Source: Mycobacteroides saopaulense (GTDB lineage Bacteria; Actinomycetota; Actinomycetes; Mycobacteriales; Mycobacteriaceae). From it: a DNA stretch of 64,000 nt. The stretch lies in NCBI RefSeq assembly GCF_001456355.1, contig NZ_CP010271.1:2356001-2420000 (forward strand), given 5' to 3'. A model generated the notes under the pieces. That model saw only the letters and a list, made by a program, of their open reading frames with translations. It was not told where the DNA came from and did not search any database. This document shows, piece by piece, positions 34,631 to 44,227 of this stretch. Numbering within the stretch: position 1 is the stretch's first letter; every line of letters starts with the position of its first letter. The translations under genes were made by a program, and so were the position numbers.

Positions 34631-34816
34631 CTACCAGCGGTCGGAGGGATCGCTTTTCCCGATGGCAAACCACAGAATCGGCCCGAAGATCGGAAAGACG
34701 AGCACGATGATGGCCCATGGCAACTTCTCGCCGTTGGGCTTCACGGGGTCCTTGATGATGGAAACGATGGTGATCACGGTGAGAACCAGCACCAAGAGAG
34801 AAAGAATACGAATCAT
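34631..34816 (-). CDS. Small PLDc_N-type membrane protein
   Basis: A 61-residue protein with two membrane helices (about residues 3-19 and 32-49). It has the phospholipase-D nuclease N-terminal (PLDc_N) pattern: KPNGEKLPWAIIVLVFPIFG then the closing LWFAIGKSD. Such proteins are probable immunity-like or membrane-accessory peptides without enzymatic residues. ATG 34816 overlaps the tesB stop by 4 bp, so it is translationally coupled to tesB. Function unknown. Confidence 0.8.
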   Translation of the reverse strand: MIRILSLLVLVLTVITIVSIIKDPVKPNGEKLPWAIIVLVFPIFGPILWFAIGKSDPSDRW

Positions 34817-35682
34817 GACCGCCCCGGGAAGTATTTGATAATGCCTTCCTGGATAGTACTGGCCAGCAACGCTCCTTCGCGATCGAAATAGCGCCCGGAG
34901 CCCATTCCGCGTCCCGCCGAGGCAACCGGCGACTCGGTGGCGTAGAGCACCCACTCGTCGAAGCGCAGCGGACGGTGAAACCACACGCTGTGGTTGATGG
35001 TCGCCGCGAAGATCCGGTCATAGCCCCAGGACAGCCCGTGGGTGGTGATGATCGAGTCCAGCACGGTGGTGTCGGAGGAGTAGACCAGGGCCGCACTGTG
35101 CAATACCGGGTCATCGGGCAGCGGCGAATGAGTCTTCATCCACACTCGATTATGTTCCAGCCGTTCAGCTTTCGCCTTAAGCACCCAGGCGGGGTCATTG
35201 TCGTACCGCCACTCGATGGGCTTGAGCGCCGCGACGAACATCGGCACGGTCTCCTCGTATCCGACCAGATGTTCGTCGATGGACGGCAACGTCTCCGGAT
35301 CGGCCACCGCGGGCGGCTTCACCGCGTGTTCAAGCCCGGGCGAGTCCTTCAGGTAGGACACCAGCGCCGAGGACAGCAACAGATCGCCCTGGACCGCGTC
35401 AACCCGGCGATTGGCGAAACTGCGCTCGTCCCGCAACCGGTGCACCCGGAACTCGATGTCCTGCTCGGGGTCGCCACCGTTGATGAAGTGAGTCGATACG
35501 GCGGCCAGGGAGAGCTTCTCCGAGACGGTACGGCCGGATGCCACCACGGACTGTGCCATCAGCTGGCCACCGAAGGTGCGGGGCGGGTTCACCGTGGGGT
35601 GACCACCGATGAACAGGTCGGTCTCCGGGTTTTTCAGCTCCAGCAGCGCGAGTAGCTGTGCGAAATCAGGTGCGTTGCTGAT
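34813..35682 (-). CDS. tesB: Acyl-CoA thioesterase II, probable ATC start
   Basis: A 289-residue double-hotdog thioesterase hydrolysing acyl-CoA. Family features include NPPRTFGGQLMAQS, THFINGGDPEQDIEFRV, DRRV-like NRRVDAVQ, TIN-HSVWFHRP near residue 240 (catalytic Asp/Thr/Gln region) and SGRYFDREGALLAST at the end. The first ATG, GTG or TTG in frame is GTG 35592, but it would cut off about 30 residues (PDFAQLLALLELKN onward) that match the N-terminus of M. tuberculosis TesB1. The frame is open back to 35709 with no ATG, GTG or TTG. An ATC at 35682 lies 6 nt after GGAAGAGG, so I place the start there. It lies directly after pyk, as in M. tuberculosis. Confidence 0.85.
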   Translation of the reverse strand: MSNAPDFAQLLALLELKNPETDLFIGGHPTVNPPRTFGGQLMAQSVVASGRTVSEKLSLAAVSTHFINGGDPEQDIEFRVHRLRDERSFANRRVDAVQGDLLLSSALVSYLKDSPGLEHAVKPPAVADPETLPSIDEHLVGYEETVPMFVAALKPIEWRYDNDPAWVLKAKAERLEHNRVWMKTHSPLPDDPVLHSAALVYSSDTTVLDSIITTHGLSWGYDRIFAATINHSVWFHRPLRFDEWVLYATESPVASAGRGMGSGRYFDREGALLASTIQEGIIKYFPGRS

Positions 35683-35696
35683 GCTGATCCTCTTCC

Positions 35697-37115
35697 CTAG
35701 TGGTCGTCCTCACCGATCCGGTGCACGTGGATCAGGTTTGTCGAGCCTACTGTTCCCGGAGGAGCGCCCGCGACAATCACCACCAGATCCCCACGCTGAT
35801 AGCGCTCCATCGCCAGCAATGCCGTGTCCACCTGCTGGATCATGCCATCGGTGGTATCCATGACCGGAACGATGAAGGTTTCGGTTCCCCAGGTGAGTGC
35901 CAGTTGGCTGCGCACTTCGGGCAATGGGGTGAAGGCCAGCACCGGCAACGGGGTGTGCAGCCGAGCCAGACGGCGCACGGTGTCACCCGATTGTGTGAAG
36001 GCGACGAGGGCCTTGGCGTTCAGGCGCTCGCCGATATCGCGCGCGGCATAGGAGATCACCCCACGCTTGGTGCGCGGCACATGCGTCAACGGCGGTGCGC
36101 TCACCGAGTGGCTTTCCACCGCGGACACGATGCGGGCCATCGTGCGCACCGCTTCCAGCGGGTACTTGCCCACCGAGGTCTCCCCTGACAGCATCACGGC
36201 ATCCGCGCCGTCCAAAACAGCGTTGGCAACATCGGAGGCCTCCGCACGGGTCGGCCGCGAATTCTCGATCATCGACTCCAGCATCTGGGTCGCCACGATG
36301 ACCGGACGGGCGTTCTCACGGGCGATCTGAATGGCGCGCTTCTGCACGATCGGCACGTCTTCGAGCGGCAGTTCGACGCCAAGGTCGCCACGGGCAACCA
36401 TGATCGCGTCGAACGCCAACACGATGGCTTCGAGATTGGCCACAGCCTCGGGCTTCTCCAGCTTCGCGATCACCGGTACGCGCCGCCCGACCCGATCCAT
36501 GATGGCGTGCACCAACTCGACATCGCTGGGCGAACGCACGAACGACAGCGCGATGAGGTCCACCCCGAGGCGCAGCGCGAATTCGAGGTCCGCGATGTCC
36601 TTGTCGGACAGCGCGGGCACCGAGACGTTCATTCCCGGCAGGGACAAACCCTTGTTGTTGCTGACCGGACCGCCCTCGGTGACGCGACACACCACGTCGT
36701 CACCCTCGATGGCCTCGACGGTCAGCCCGACCTTGCCGTCGTCGACCAGAAGCCTGTCACCGACTGCGGCGTCCACCGCCAACTGCTTGTACGTGGTGGA
36801 AACCCGGTCCGGGGTGCCGACGACGTCCTCGACGGTGATCCTGACCTGTTCACCGGTGGCCCAGTGCGCCGATCCGGTAGCGAACCGGCCCAGCCTGATC
36901 TTGGGCCCCTGCAGGTCTGCCAGGACGCCGACCGCGCGACCTGTCTCATCGGATGCCTTGCGCACCCAGCGGTAGTTCTGCTCGTGATCGGCGTGCTCGC
37001 CATGGCTGAAGTTGAGCCGTGCGACGTCCATCCCGGATTCGACGAGCGCGCGCACAAGCTCAGCGGAACCGGTCGCAGGGCCGAGGGTACAAACAATCTT
37101 TCCGCGTCTCGTCAC
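35697..37115 (-). CDS. pyk: Pyruvate kinase
   Basis: A 472-residue glycolytic enzyme converting phosphoenolpyruvate and ADP to pyruvate and ATP. It shows RRGKIVCTLGPATGS at the N-terminus, NFSHGEHADH, the ADLQGPKIR motif, the active-site Lys region VIAKLEKPEA (about residues 219-228) and ARGDLGVELP with metal ligands. The C-terminal regulatory domain begins near 350 and the last part (VIVAGAPPGTVGSTNLIHVH) is standard. GTG 37115 has no Shine-Dalgarno but a TATGCT box 8 nt upstream, suggesting a leaderless transcript. It is followed by tesB after 14 bp. Confidence 0.96.
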   Translation of the reverse strand: MTRRGKIVCTLGPATGSAELVRALVESGMDVARLNFSHGEHADHEQNYRWVRKASDETGRAVGVLADLQGPKIRLGRFATGSAHWATGEQVRITVEDVVGTPDRVSTTYKQLAVDAAVGDRLLVDDGKVGLTVEAIEGDDVVCRVTEGGPVSNNKGLSLPGMNVSVPALSDKDIADLEFALRLGVDLIALSFVRSPSDVELVHAIMDRVGRRVPVIAKLEKPEAVANLEAIVLAFDAIMVARGDLGVELPLEDVPIVQKRAIQIARENARPVIVATQMLESMIENSRPTRAEASDVANAVLDGADAVMLSGETSVGKYPLEAVRTMARIVSAVESHSVSAPPLTHVPRTKRGVISYAARDIGERLNAKALVAFTQSGDTVRRLARLHTPLPVLAFTPLPEVRSQLALTWGTETFIVPVMDTTDGMIQQVDTALLAMERYQRGDLVVIVAGAPPGTVGSTNLIHVHRIGEDDH

Positions 37116-37123
37116 GACTTTTG

Positions 37124-37129
37124 AGCATA
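37124..37129 (-). promoter_or_regulatory. -10 box of pyk, leaderless arrangement
   Basis: TATGCT on the minus strand, 8 nt, then GTG 37115. No ribosome site intervenes and no good -35 is seen. Confidence 0.45.
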
Positions 37130-37202
37130 GTCGCGGCGATACCTACTCACGAGTCGGTGCGGTCACGATTCACCCGCCGGTTACCTTCGTCGGTTTGCGT
37201 TG

Positions 37203-37517
37203 TCAGGAGGCCAGTTTCAGACCGATGATGCCGGCGACGATCAATGCCAGGCTGAGCAGCCGCCATACGTTGGCCGAGTCACCGAACAGCACGATGCCCA
37301 GGATCGCGGTGCCGACGGCACCCACACCGACCCAGATCGCGTACGCGGTGCCGACCGGCAGGCTCTTCATCGCGATGCCGAGCAACGCGATGCTGATGAT
37401 CATCGATCCGACGGTGCCGACTGTCGGCCACAGCCGGGTGAAGCCCTCGGTGTATTTGAGGCCGATGGCCCAACCCACTTCGAGTAGACCCGCCAGAATG
37501 AGGACCAGCCAAACCAT
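37203..37517 (-). CDS. Small multidrug resistance transporter, Gdx/SugE-like
   Basis: A 104-residue protein with four membrane helices and the SMR hallmark Glu in [16 protein letters not shown] (Glu13). The pattern [11 protein letters not shown] and [19 protein letters not shown] is that of the Gdx/SugE branch, which exports guanidinium, as opposed to broad-range EmrE. ATG 37517 is preceded by GGAGGT at 7 nt; an upstream in-frame start at 37532 would overlap that site. A structured leader with two ACGR-loop hairpins precedes it, matching guanidine-II riboswitches and supporting guanidinium as substrate. Confidence 0.88.
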   Translation of the reverse strand: MVWLVLILAGLLEVGWAIGLKYTEGFTRLWPTVGTVGSMIISIALLGIAMKSLPVGTAYAIWVGVGAVGTAILGIVLFGDSANVWRLLSLALIVAGIIGLKLAS

Positions 37518-37535
37518 GAGAGATACCTCCACATT

Positions 37536-37580
37536 TCGGTGAGGCCGTCCCCTGGCGAAGAATTACCGGGTCGTCCCGGT
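37536..37580 (-). promoter_or_regulatory. Probable guanidine-II (mini-ykkC) riboswitch
   Basis: The RNA leader of the SMR gene contains two hairpins, each with an ACGR tetraloop. Hairpin 1 is ACCGGG-ACGA-CCCGGT (37580 to 37565), a perfect 6-bp stem. Hairpin 2 is GGGG-ACGG-CCTC (37552 to 37541), with an outer TTCG/CGAA pairing across a small internal loop. The linker is 12 nt. This is the mini-ykkC layout, in which both loops bind guanidinium and kiss through CG bases. The GGAGGT ribosome site follows after a few nucleotides, so translational control is likely. Confidence 0.75.
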
Positions 37581-37600
37581 CATTCCCATTCTCTCACACG

Positions 37601-37957
37601 TCAATCCCGGAGCTGGCGACCGTTCTTGTCGTCCACCTTGCCGCCGAAGATCAGGACGGCATCGACGATTCCCCAGACGACCGCGACGATTCCGAACGTC
37701 ACGAGACCGATCAGGAGCTGAACGACACCCAGCAGGGTCTGGCCGATGTAGATGCGACCGAAGCCCAGGAACCCCACCAGGCCAAGCAGCTGCAGCAGGC
37801 CTGCGACCAGCTTCGACTTATCTGAATACGGGGCCCCGGTGGCCGGATCACGTCCGTAAGGCGCAGCAGGATCCCCATAAGGAGGCGGATACGGCAGGCC
37901 GGGCGGAGGCGGCACCGGCGGAGGCGTTCCGAAAGGAGGCGGAGTGCTCTCGGTCAT
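37601..37957 (-). CDS. TM2-domain small membrane protein with Pro-rich N-terminus
   Basis: A 118-residue protein. Residues 1-40 are Pro/Tyr/Gly rich and are followed by a TM2 domain. The domain has the SKLVAGLLQLLGLVGFLGFGRIYIG segment (helix, Gly-rich turn, Gly-Arg-x-Tyr) and a second helix LIGLVTFGIVAVVWGIVDAVLI. The family appears to be structural or of unknown function. ATG 37957 overlaps the lgt stop by 4 bp, so it is co-translated with lgt. The SMR riboswitch begins about 20 bp after its stop. Confidence 0.87.
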   Translation of the reverse strand: MTESTPPPFGTPPPVPPPPGLPYPPPYGDPAAPYGRDPATGAPYSDKSKLVAGLLQLLGLVGFLGFGRIYIGQTLLGVVQLLIGLVTFGIVAVVWGIVDAVLIFGGKVDDKNGRQLRD

Positions 37958-39009
37958 TTCTCCACAATGCCAGAGTTCCCGGCCGGTTCGTCGGCCGATT
38001 CATCCACGGCGTCTTCTTCCGCTGCCTTCGGATGCTCGCCCTCGAGGGCCTCGCTCCCGGGGGCCTGGGTCGCCTGTGCGGTTTCCTCGGGGTCAGCGGC
38101 TTCGGTCTCGCCGGCGGGCTCCTCATCCGCGACCTCTGTCGGGGTGCCGCCCAGGGTGGCCGGGTCCTCGCGCCCCTTGGGGGCCAGCAGGATGTAGGCG
38201 ACCGCGCCGAGGAACACCAACGTCGAGGTGAAGGAGTTGACGCGTATCCCGCCGAACTGCGTGGCCGGATCCACACGCATCAACTCGACCCAGAAGCGGC
38301 CCACACAGTAGGCCGCGACGTACATCGCGAACAGCCGCCCATGCCCAATCTTGAAGCGCCGATCAACGTAGATCAGCACCGCGAAAACCAGGACATTCCA
38401 TAGCAATTCATACAAGAACGTGGGGTGGACAACTTGCGCCACCTCGCCGGTGGACACGCCGTTGAGGTTCAGCACGTCTACGGTGCCATCGGCCGAGCGC
38501 CGGTAGAACAGCTCCAGCCCCCAGGGCAAGGTGGTGGGCCCGCCGGTGAGCTCCTGGTTGAAGTAGTTGCCCAACCGGCCGATCGCCTGGGCCAGCACGA
38601 TGCCCGGAGCGATCGCGTCTCCGAAGGCAGGCAGGGGAATCCCCCGGCGCCGACAGGCAATCCAGGCACCGACGGCGCCCAGCGCCACGGCGCCCCAGAT
38701 GCCAAGGCCGCCTTCCCACACCGCAACCGCCTTGGCCAGACCCTTGCCATGCGGACCGAAGTAGGTCTGCCAGTCGGTCATCACGTGGTACAGCCGACCA
38801 CCGACAAGTCCAAACGGCACGGCCCACAACGCGATGTCGTAGATCACGCCGCGCTCGCCGCCACGTTGCTCCCACCGGCGATCGCCGATGACCAGCGCCA
38901 CGACGATGCCCGCGATGATGCACAGTGCGTAGGCGCGGATCGGGATCGGCCCCAGATGCCAGACCCCTTGGGGCGGGCTCGGGATGTATGCCAGATTCAC
39001 GACTGTCAC
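37954..39009 (-). CDS. lgt: Prolipoprotein diacylglyceryl transferase
   Basis: A 351-residue membrane enzyme that moves diacylglyceryl from phosphatidylglycerol to the lipobox cysteine, the first step of lipoprotein maturation. About seven membrane helices fill residues 20-265. The signature GRLGNYFNQELTG is near residue 143, HPTFLYE is in the second half and VGGRLYHV near residue 70. The C-terminal 90 residues form a very acidic cytoplasmic tail (Glu, Ala, Pro), a known feature of mycobacterial Lgt. GTG 39009 follows trpA by 16 bp, with GAGG 8 nt upstream. Confidence 0.95.
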   Translation of the reverse strand: MTVVNLAYIPSPPQGVWHLGPIPIRAYALCIIAGIVVALVIGDRRWEQRGGERGVIYDIALWAVPFGLVGGRLYHVMTDWQTYFGPHGKGLAKAVAVWEGGLGIWGAVALGAVGAWIACRRRGIPLPAFGDAIAPGIVLAQAIGRLGNYFNQELTGGPTTLPWGLELFYRRSADGTVDVLNLNGVSTGEVAQVVHPTFLYELLWNVLVFAVLIYVDRRFKIGHGRLFAMYVAAYCVGRFWVELMRVDPATQFGGIRVNSFTSTLVFLGAVAYILLAPKGREDPATLGGTPTEVADEEPAGETEAADPEETAQATQAPGSEALEGEHPKAAEEDAVDESADEPAGNSGIVEK

Positions 39010-39025
39010 AGTGTTTTCCTCGACC

Positions 39026-39814
39026 TCATGCCCTTCGCACCCCGGTAGCCAGTTCTTCAGTCAGGGTACGCACCGCGGCGGCACCTTGTGGGGCCGCCGC
39101 CACCAGCGCCGAACCGACGATGACGCCGTCGGCGTACGCCGCGATCTCGGCGGCTTGGACACCGGACCGCACACCGAGGCCGACCCCGACCGGAATGTCG
39201 GAGACCTCGCGAACCCTGCTCACCAGGGTGGGAGCGGCATTCGAGACCGCATCGCGAGCACCGGTGACGCCCATGGTCGAGGCCGCATAGACGAAGCCGC
39301 GGCATGCCCCGATCGTCATCGCCAGCCGTTCCGGCGTGGATGAGGGCGCGACGAGGAAAATCCGGTCCAGGTCGTGCGCGTCCGAGGCCGCGATCCAGTC
39401 TTCGGCCTCGTCGGGGATGAGGTCCGGGGTAATGATCCCGAGGCCTCCGGCCGCGGCGAGGTCACGCGAGAACGCGTCCACTCCGTACCGCAGCACCGGA
39501 TTCCAGTACGACATCACGACGGCATGTCCGCCGGCATCGGTGATGGCGCGGACCGTGGTGAAGACGTCCGCGACCCGCACCCCGGTGGCGAGCGCCGTCT
39601 CCGCCGCGGCGGCGATCATCGGGCCGTCCATCATCGGATCCGAGTAGGCGATCCCGACCTCGATGATGTCGCACCCGCTGTGCACCAACGTGGTCATCAG
39701 TTCGATCGAGGTGTCCAGGTCCGGGTACCCATTGGGCAGGTATCCGATCAACGCGGCGCGCCCTTCGGCGCGGCACTTGTCGAAGACCTCGGTCAGACGG
39801 CCGGGTTGTGTCAT
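39026..39814 (-). CDS. trpA: Tryptophan synthase alpha subunit
   Basis: A 262-residue TIM-barrel enzyme that cleaves indole-3-glycerol phosphate to indole and glyceraldehyde-3-phosphate, passing indole to TrpB. The catalytic Glu is in [17 protein letters not shown] (about 39-55) and the catalytic Asp in LPNGYPDLD. The phosphate loop is GVGLGVRSG near 210. The Ala-Tyr in IAYSDP replaces the more common Pro-Tyr or Pro-Phe. ATG 39814 overlaps the trpB stop by 4 bp. Confidence 0.96.
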   Translation of the reverse strand: MTQPGRLTEVFDKCRAEGRAALIGYLPNGYPDLDTSIELMTTLVHSGCDIIEVGIAYSDPMMDGPMIAAAAETALATGVRVADVFTTVRAITDAGGHAVVMSYWNPVLRYGVDAFSRDLAAAGGLGIITPDLIPDEAEDWIAASDAHDLDRIFLVAPSSTPERLAMTIGACRGFVYAASTMGVTGARDAVSNAAPTLVSRVREVSDIPVGVGLGVRSGVQAAEIAAYADGVIVGSALVAAAPQGAAAVRTLTEELATGVRRA

Positions 39815-41103
39815 GACTGGCTGCCGCCCTTGTCCAAGAGGTCGAACCACTTGGCCGCCGTCTCCACGTCCTTGTCACCGCGACCCGACAGGTTCACCAC
39901 GATGACGGCACCCTCACCCAGTTCCGCCCCGAGCTTGAGTGCGCCGGCCACGGCATGAGCCGACTCGATGGCAGGGATGATGCCCTCGGCACGCGAGAGC
40001 AACAGGAAGGCGTCCATGGCCTCGGTGTCGGTGACGGGACGGTAGTCCGCACGACCACTTTCGCGCAGCCAAGCATGCTCGGGACCAACTCCCGGGTAGT
40101 CCAAACCTGCGGAGATGGAATGCGATTCGACGGTCTGGCCATCGTCGTCCTGCAAGAGGTACGAGTAGGAACCCTGGAAGGCGCCCGGTGTGCCCCCGGT
40201 GAATGTGGCTGCGTGTCGCCCGGTTTCGACGCCATCGCCCGCGGCCTCGTACCCGACCAGCCGTACCGCCGGATCGTCGATGAAGGCGTGGAACAGACCA
40301 ATAGCGTTCGATCCGCCGCCGACGCAGGCAACGACCGCGTCCGGCAGCCTGCCGACCTGGGCGAGCACCTGAACGCGCGCCTCCATGCCGATGATGCGCT
40401 GGAAATCGCGGACCATCACCGGGAAGGGATGCGGCCCGGCTGCGGTGCCGAAGCAGTAGTAGGTGTTGTGTGCGTTGGTCACCCAGTCGCGCATCGCGTC
40501 GTTGATGGCGTCCTTGAGGGTCTGCGACCCCGACTCCACCGACACCACCGTCGACCCCAGCAGCCGCATCCGCGCGACGTTCAGCGCCTGCCGCGCGGTG
40601 TCGACCGCGCCCATGTAGATCACGCATTCCAGGCCAAGAAGTGCGCACGCGGTAGCGGTAGCGACGCCGTGCTGCCCCGCTCCGGTTTCCGCGATGACAC
40701 GAGTCTTGCCCATCTTCTTGGCCAACAGCACCTGACCGAGAACGTTGTTGATCTTGTGAGAACCCGTATGGTTCAGGTCTTCTCGCTTGAGCAGGATGCG
40801 CGCACCGCCGGCATGGGCGCTGAGCCGCTCGGCCTCGTACATGGGCGACGGACGGCCCACGTAGTGCGTCTGCAACCGGTCCAGCTCGTCGAGGAACGAG
40901 CGGTCGGATCTGATCTTCTCGTAGGCCGCGGTCACTTCCTCGATGACAGCCATCAGCGCCTCGGCCACATATCGACCGCCGTACGGACCGAAATGTCCAC
41001 GGGCATCGGGATCGTGCACGGTGGGCTCGGCGATCGCAGCACTCATCTGCGGCAGGCCGGAGTTCTTCATGTTGGAGCCACTCACGCGAGAACTGTCGGG
41101 CAT
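39811..41103 (-). CDS. trpB: Tryptophan synthase beta subunit
   Basis: A 430-residue PLP enzyme joining indole and serine. The PLP Lys is in [10 protein letters not shown] (near residue 116) and the catalytic Glu in AETGAGQHG. The phosphate-binding glycine loop is [10 protein letters not shown]. The N-terminus has about 30 residues of low conservation before [13 protein letters not shown] 41103 was used; ATG codons at residues 12 and 20 are also plausible. It follows trpC with a 3-bp gap and overlaps trpA by 4 bp. Confidence 0.96.
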   Translation of the reverse strand: MPDSSRVSGSNMKNSGLPQMSAAIAEPTVHDPDARGHFGPYGGRYVAEALMAVIEEVTAAYEKIRSDRSFLDELDRLQTHYVGRPSPMYEAERLSAHAGGARILLKREDLNHTGSHKINNVLGQVLLAKKMGKTRVIAETGAGQHGVATATACALLGLECVIYMGAVDTARQALNVARMRLLGSTVVSVESGSQTLKDAINDAMRDWVTNAHNTYYCFGTAAGPHPFPVMVRDFQRIIGMEARVQVLAQVGRLPDAVVACVGGGSNAIGLFHAFIDDPAVRLVGYEAAGDGVETGRHAATFTGGTPGAFQGSYSYLLQDDDGQTVESHSISAGLDYPGVGPEHAWLRESGRADYRPVTDTEAMDAFLLLSRAEGIIPAIESAHAVAGALKLGAELGEGAVIVVNLSGRGDKDVETAAKWFDLLDKGGSQS

Positions 41104-41106
41104 CGT

Positions 41107-41925
41107 CTAGCGAGCCGGTTTGGGGCAGGACGGATGCGTGCCCGCAGTCACCAAATCTGCGACGGCGCCACGCGGATCGCCGCTGGTGACCAGCCCCTCG
41201 CCGACCAGCACGGCGTCGGCTCCGGCGCCGGCATAGGCCAGCAGATCAGCGGTCCCACGGATTCCCGATTCAGCGATGCGGATGATGCCGCTGGGCAATC
41301 CGGGAGCGATACGCGAGAAGCAATCCCGGTCGATCTCAAGAGTTTTCAGGTCGCGGGCGTTGACGCCGATGACCGATGCGCCCGCGGACAGGGCACGGTC
41401 GGCTTCTTCCTCGGTGTGCACCTCCACCAAGGCGGTCATGCCGAGCGATTCGGTGCGGTCGAGCAGTGAGACCAGCGCCGTCTGCTCCAGGGCCGCGACG
41501 ATCAGCAGGATCAGGTCGGCGCCATGCGCGCGGGCCTCGTGGATTTGATACGGGCTGACGACAAAATCCTTGCGCAACACAGGAACTGACACTGCGGCGC
41601 GTACCGAGTCGAGATCGTCGAGACTTCCGTGGAAGCGCCGCCCCTCGGTGAGCACGCTGATGATGCGCGCTCCCCCGTCTTCGTAGGCCTTGGCCAGCTC
41701 GGCGGGATCACTGATATCCGCGAGCGCGCCGCGCGACGGACTGGCGCGCTTGACCTCGGCGATCACGGCGATGCCCGGCTCCCGCAGCGCGGCCATGACA
41801 TCGAGCGGCTTGGGCGCCGCCTTGGCTGCCGCCTTCACGGTGGCCAGATCCAGAACGGCTTCGCGAGCGGCGACATCGGCGCGCACGCCATCGAGGATCG
41901 AATCGAGTACGGTTCCCGAACTCAT
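41107..41925 (-). CDS. trpC: Indole-3-glycerol phosphate synthase
   Basis: A 272-residue TIM-barrel enzyme of the tryptophan pathway. It has [14 protein letters not shown] (catalytic Lys) near residues 53-66, the phosphate and substrate motifs [37 protein letters not shown] and ESGI at the expected spacing. ATG 41925 begins the family start [12 protein letters not shown] longer frame upstream is not coding. There is a 95-bp gap to the preceding membrane-protein gene. Confidence 0.96.
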   Translation of the reverse strand: MSSGTVLDSILDGVRADVAAREAVLDLATVKAAAKAAPKPLDVMAALREPGIAVIAEVKRASPSRGALADISDPAELAKAYEDGGARIISVLTEGRRFHGSLDDLDSVRAAVSVPVLRKDFVVSPYQIHEARAHGADLILLIVAALEQTALVSLLDRTESLGMTALVEVHTEEEADRALSAGASVIGVNARDLKTLEIDRDCFSRIAPGLPSGIIRIAESGIRGTADLLAYAGAGADAVLVGEGLVTSGDPRGAVADLVTAGTHPSCPKPAR

Positions 41926-42020
41926 GACCTCGACGATTCCCTTCTTTGCGGCGCCCCCGCACCTGCGCACTCGAACTTCACAGAAGGGTAGCCGCTGTGG
42001 GGTCCCACGAGAAAACCGGG

Positions 42021-42632
42021 TCAGGTCGGACCGACCGTTGGGTCCTGGCCGTCGTCGAGGCTGTCCCACATGACTCGCTCGCTCTGCGTCTTGTCGGCGG
42101 CACCGGCGCCCTCAGACCGTCGTGCCGCCGGGGTCTGGTACTTGGTGTCAGAGGCGCCGCTGGCGGCCCGCAGCAGCGTGATGGCGGCCACCACCGCCAC
42201 CGCGGCGGCGATCAGCGTGGTGGCGGCACCACCGGAGAGTCGATCGGCGCCTATCAGGGTCGATACCTGGATGTGTGTGACCTCTGCGGCGTGGGGCCCG
42301 ACATCGCGAACGGCCCAGAGGCCGACCCCGAGATAGGCCGCGCCGGCACCGATCGCCGCCACCAGGACCGCCAGGACGCGCAAGGCCCAACCGCGGATCG
42401 CGAGCGTCGCGATGGCCGCGGCGACCAAGGCGACGGCCAGCGGAACCAGGGCCGCGGACCAGTCGGCACCGGATACCGACAGTGTCTTGGGCTCGCCCAA
42501 ACCGTCGAAGGAACGCAATCGCACCCAGGTGAGCTTCGAGGCCGCCCATAGCCCGCCTGCGGCGATCACCAGCAGCCCCGCGCCCGTCAGAAGCTGCTTT
42601 CGGCCCGGATTCTTGCGGGCCGAATCAGACAT
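42021..42632 (-). CDS. Trp-operon-associated membrane protein (TIGR02234-like)
   Basis: A 203-residue protein with four membrane helices (about residues 15-33, 55-75, 84-107 and 135-160) and a charged C-terminal tail. It matches the family found between trpE and trpC in actinobacteria by position and by the start [22 protein letters not shown]. Function unknown; a role in tryptophan or membrane homeostasis is only suggested by context. ATG 42632 overlaps the trpE stop by 8 bp. Confidence 0.87.
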   Translation of the reverse strand: MSDSARKNPGRKQLLTGAGLLVIAAGGLWAASKLTWVRLRSFDGLGEPKTLSVSGADWSAALVPLAVALVAAAIATLAIRGWALRVLAVLVAAIGAGAAYLGVGLWAVRDVGPHAAEVTHIQVSTLIGADRLSGGAATTLIAAAVAVVAAITLLRAASGASDTKYQTPAARRSEGAGAADKTQSERVMWDSLDDGQDPTVGPT

Positions 42633-44160
42633 CCGCGGCGCCCGTGAGGGTTTCGGCCGCGGCGATGGCGTTGAGTACCGCGGTGGCCTTGTTCCGGGCC
42701 TCGTTGTATTCGTACTCACCCTTGGAGTCGGCGACCACACCTCCGCCGGCCTGCACATAGGCACGACCGTCCTTGAACAGCGCGGTCCGGATCGCGATCG
42801 CGAAATCGGCATTGCCGGCGAAGTCCAGGTATCCCAGGACTCCCCCATACAGTCCGCGGCGCGTGAGCTCGACTTCTTCGATCAGTTCCATGGCACGAAC
42901 CTTCGGTGCCCCCGACAGCGTCCCGGCCGGGAAGCACGCGGTGATGGCGTCCAACGCCGTCTTACCGTCGGCCAGCGAGCCGGTGACCGTGGACACCAGG
43001 TGCATGACGTGGCTGTAGCGCTCGATATGGCTGTAATCGCTGACTTTGACGGTGCCGGGGGTGCACACCCGGCCGAGATCGTTGCGTCCCAGGTCGACCA
43101 GCATGAGGTGCTCGGAGAGCTCCTTTTCGTCGGCGAGCAGATCCTTGGCCAGCAGCGTGTCTTCCTCGTCGGTTGCGCCACGCCAGCGCGTTCCTGCGAT
43201 GGGATGGGTGGTCGCCACCCCGTCCTTCACCGTGACCAGGGCCTCCGGACTTGATCCGACGATCGAAAATGCCGTACCGCCATCGGAATCCGGTGCGTGA
43301 AACAGATACATGTACGGGCTGGGGTTGGTGACCCGCAGAATCCGGTACACCTCGAGGGGATCGACCTTGGTTTCCATTTCGAAGCGCATGCTCGGCACCA
43401 CCTGGAACGCCTCGCCCGCCTCGATGTCGCCGACCAGTTTGGCGACGATCGCGCTGTACTCCTCGACAGAGCGCTGACTGCGATATGTCGGCGCCGGCCG
43501 GTCGAAATGCGCGACGGTGGACGGCAGCGGCTGACTCAGTGCCGCGGTCATCACGTCGAGCCGTGCGACGGCACCGTCGTAGGCCTCGGCCACGCGCTCC
43601 GGGGTGTCATCCCAGTTGACCGCATTGGCGATCAGCGTGATGGTGCCCTCGTGGTGGTCCACGGCCGCCATGTCGGTGGCGAGCAGCAGAAGCAGATCCG
43701 GAAGTCCAAGGTCGTCGGTCGCGTATTCCGGCAGCCGCTCCAGCCGCCGGACGATGTCGTAGGCCAGGAAGCCGACCATGCCGCCCGACAGCGGTGGCAG
43801 GTCGGAGAGCGACTCGCCCGCCAGCAAGTCCATGGTGGCGCGCAGCGCCTCCAGTGGGTCACCGCCGGCGGGAGCCCCTTCCGGAGTCGCCCCCAGCCAA
43901 GCAGCCTGACCGCCACGCACCGTCAGCGCCGAGGGCGATCCGGCACCGATGAACGACCACCGAGACCATGACCTCCCATTCTCTGCTGATTCGAGCAGGA
44001 AGGTGCCCGGACGGTTGGCGCCGAGCTTTCGGTAAGCCGAAAGTGGAGTCTCGCTGTCTGCCAGTACTTTTCGAGTCACCGGCACCACCCGATGCACCGC
44101 CGCCAGGGCGTTGAACTCTTCCCTGGTGGTCGTGGCTGCGCCGCTGACAGTGCTATGCAT
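42625..44160 (-). CDS. trpE: Anthranilate synthase component I
   Basis: A 511-residue chorismate-using enzyme of tryptophan synthesis. The tryptophan feedback site [18 protein letters not shown] is near residues 55-72. The catalytic part carries [18 protein letters not shown], the SSPEALVTV region, [26 protein letters not shown] and [19 protein letters not shown]. The C-terminal [13 protein letters not shown] is standard. I use ATG 44160. ATG 44169 (M-W-S-M) is possible but too close to GGGAG. The glutamine amidotransferase partner TrpG is not adjacent. Confidence 0.95.
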   Translation of the reverse strand: MHSTVSGAATTTREEFNALAAVHRVVPVTRKVLADSETPLSAYRKLGANRPGTFLLESAENGRSWSRWSFIGAGSPSALTVRGGQAAWLGATPEGAPAGGDPLEALRATMDLLAGESLSDLPPLSGGMVGFLAYDIVRRLERLPEYATDDLGLPDLLLLLATDMAAVDHHEGTITLIANAVNWDDTPERVAEAYDGAVARLDVMTAALSQPLPSTVAHFDRPAPTYRSQRSVEEYSAIVAKLVGDIEAGEAFQVVPSMRFEMETKVDPLEVYRILRVTNPSPYMYLFHAPDSDGGTAFSIVGSSPEALVTVKDGVATTHPIAGTRWRGATDEEDTLLAKDLLADEKELSEHLMLVDLGRNDLGRVCTPGTVKVSDYSHIERYSHVMHLVSTVTGSLADGKTALDAITACFPAGTLSGAPKVRAMELIEEVELTRRGLYGGVLGYLDFAGNADFAIAIRTALFKDGRAYVQAGGGVVADSKGEYEYNEARNKATAVLNAIAAAETLTGAADV

Positions 44161-44178
44161 GGACCACATTCTCCCAGA

Positions 44179-44212
44179 CCCCCGCCAGCCGATTCGGTGA
44201 TGCCACCGGGGG
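44179..44212. terminator. GC-rich hairpin between marR end and trpE
   Basis: CCCCCG (44179-44184) pairs with CGGGGG (44207-44212) around a 22-nt loop in the 67-bp gap between the marR stop and trpE start. It could end the marR transcript or shape the trpE leader. There is no U run and no Trp-rich leader peptide, so an attenuator is not supported. Confidence 0.3.
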
Positions 44213-44227
44213 CGGCAACGCGTGGGC

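Noticed and set aside
44161..44227. Tryptophan leader peptide or attenuator before trpE
   Set aside because: No short ORF with repeated Trp codons is present; the hairpin there lacks a U run. Only a possible MW dipeptide start was seen.
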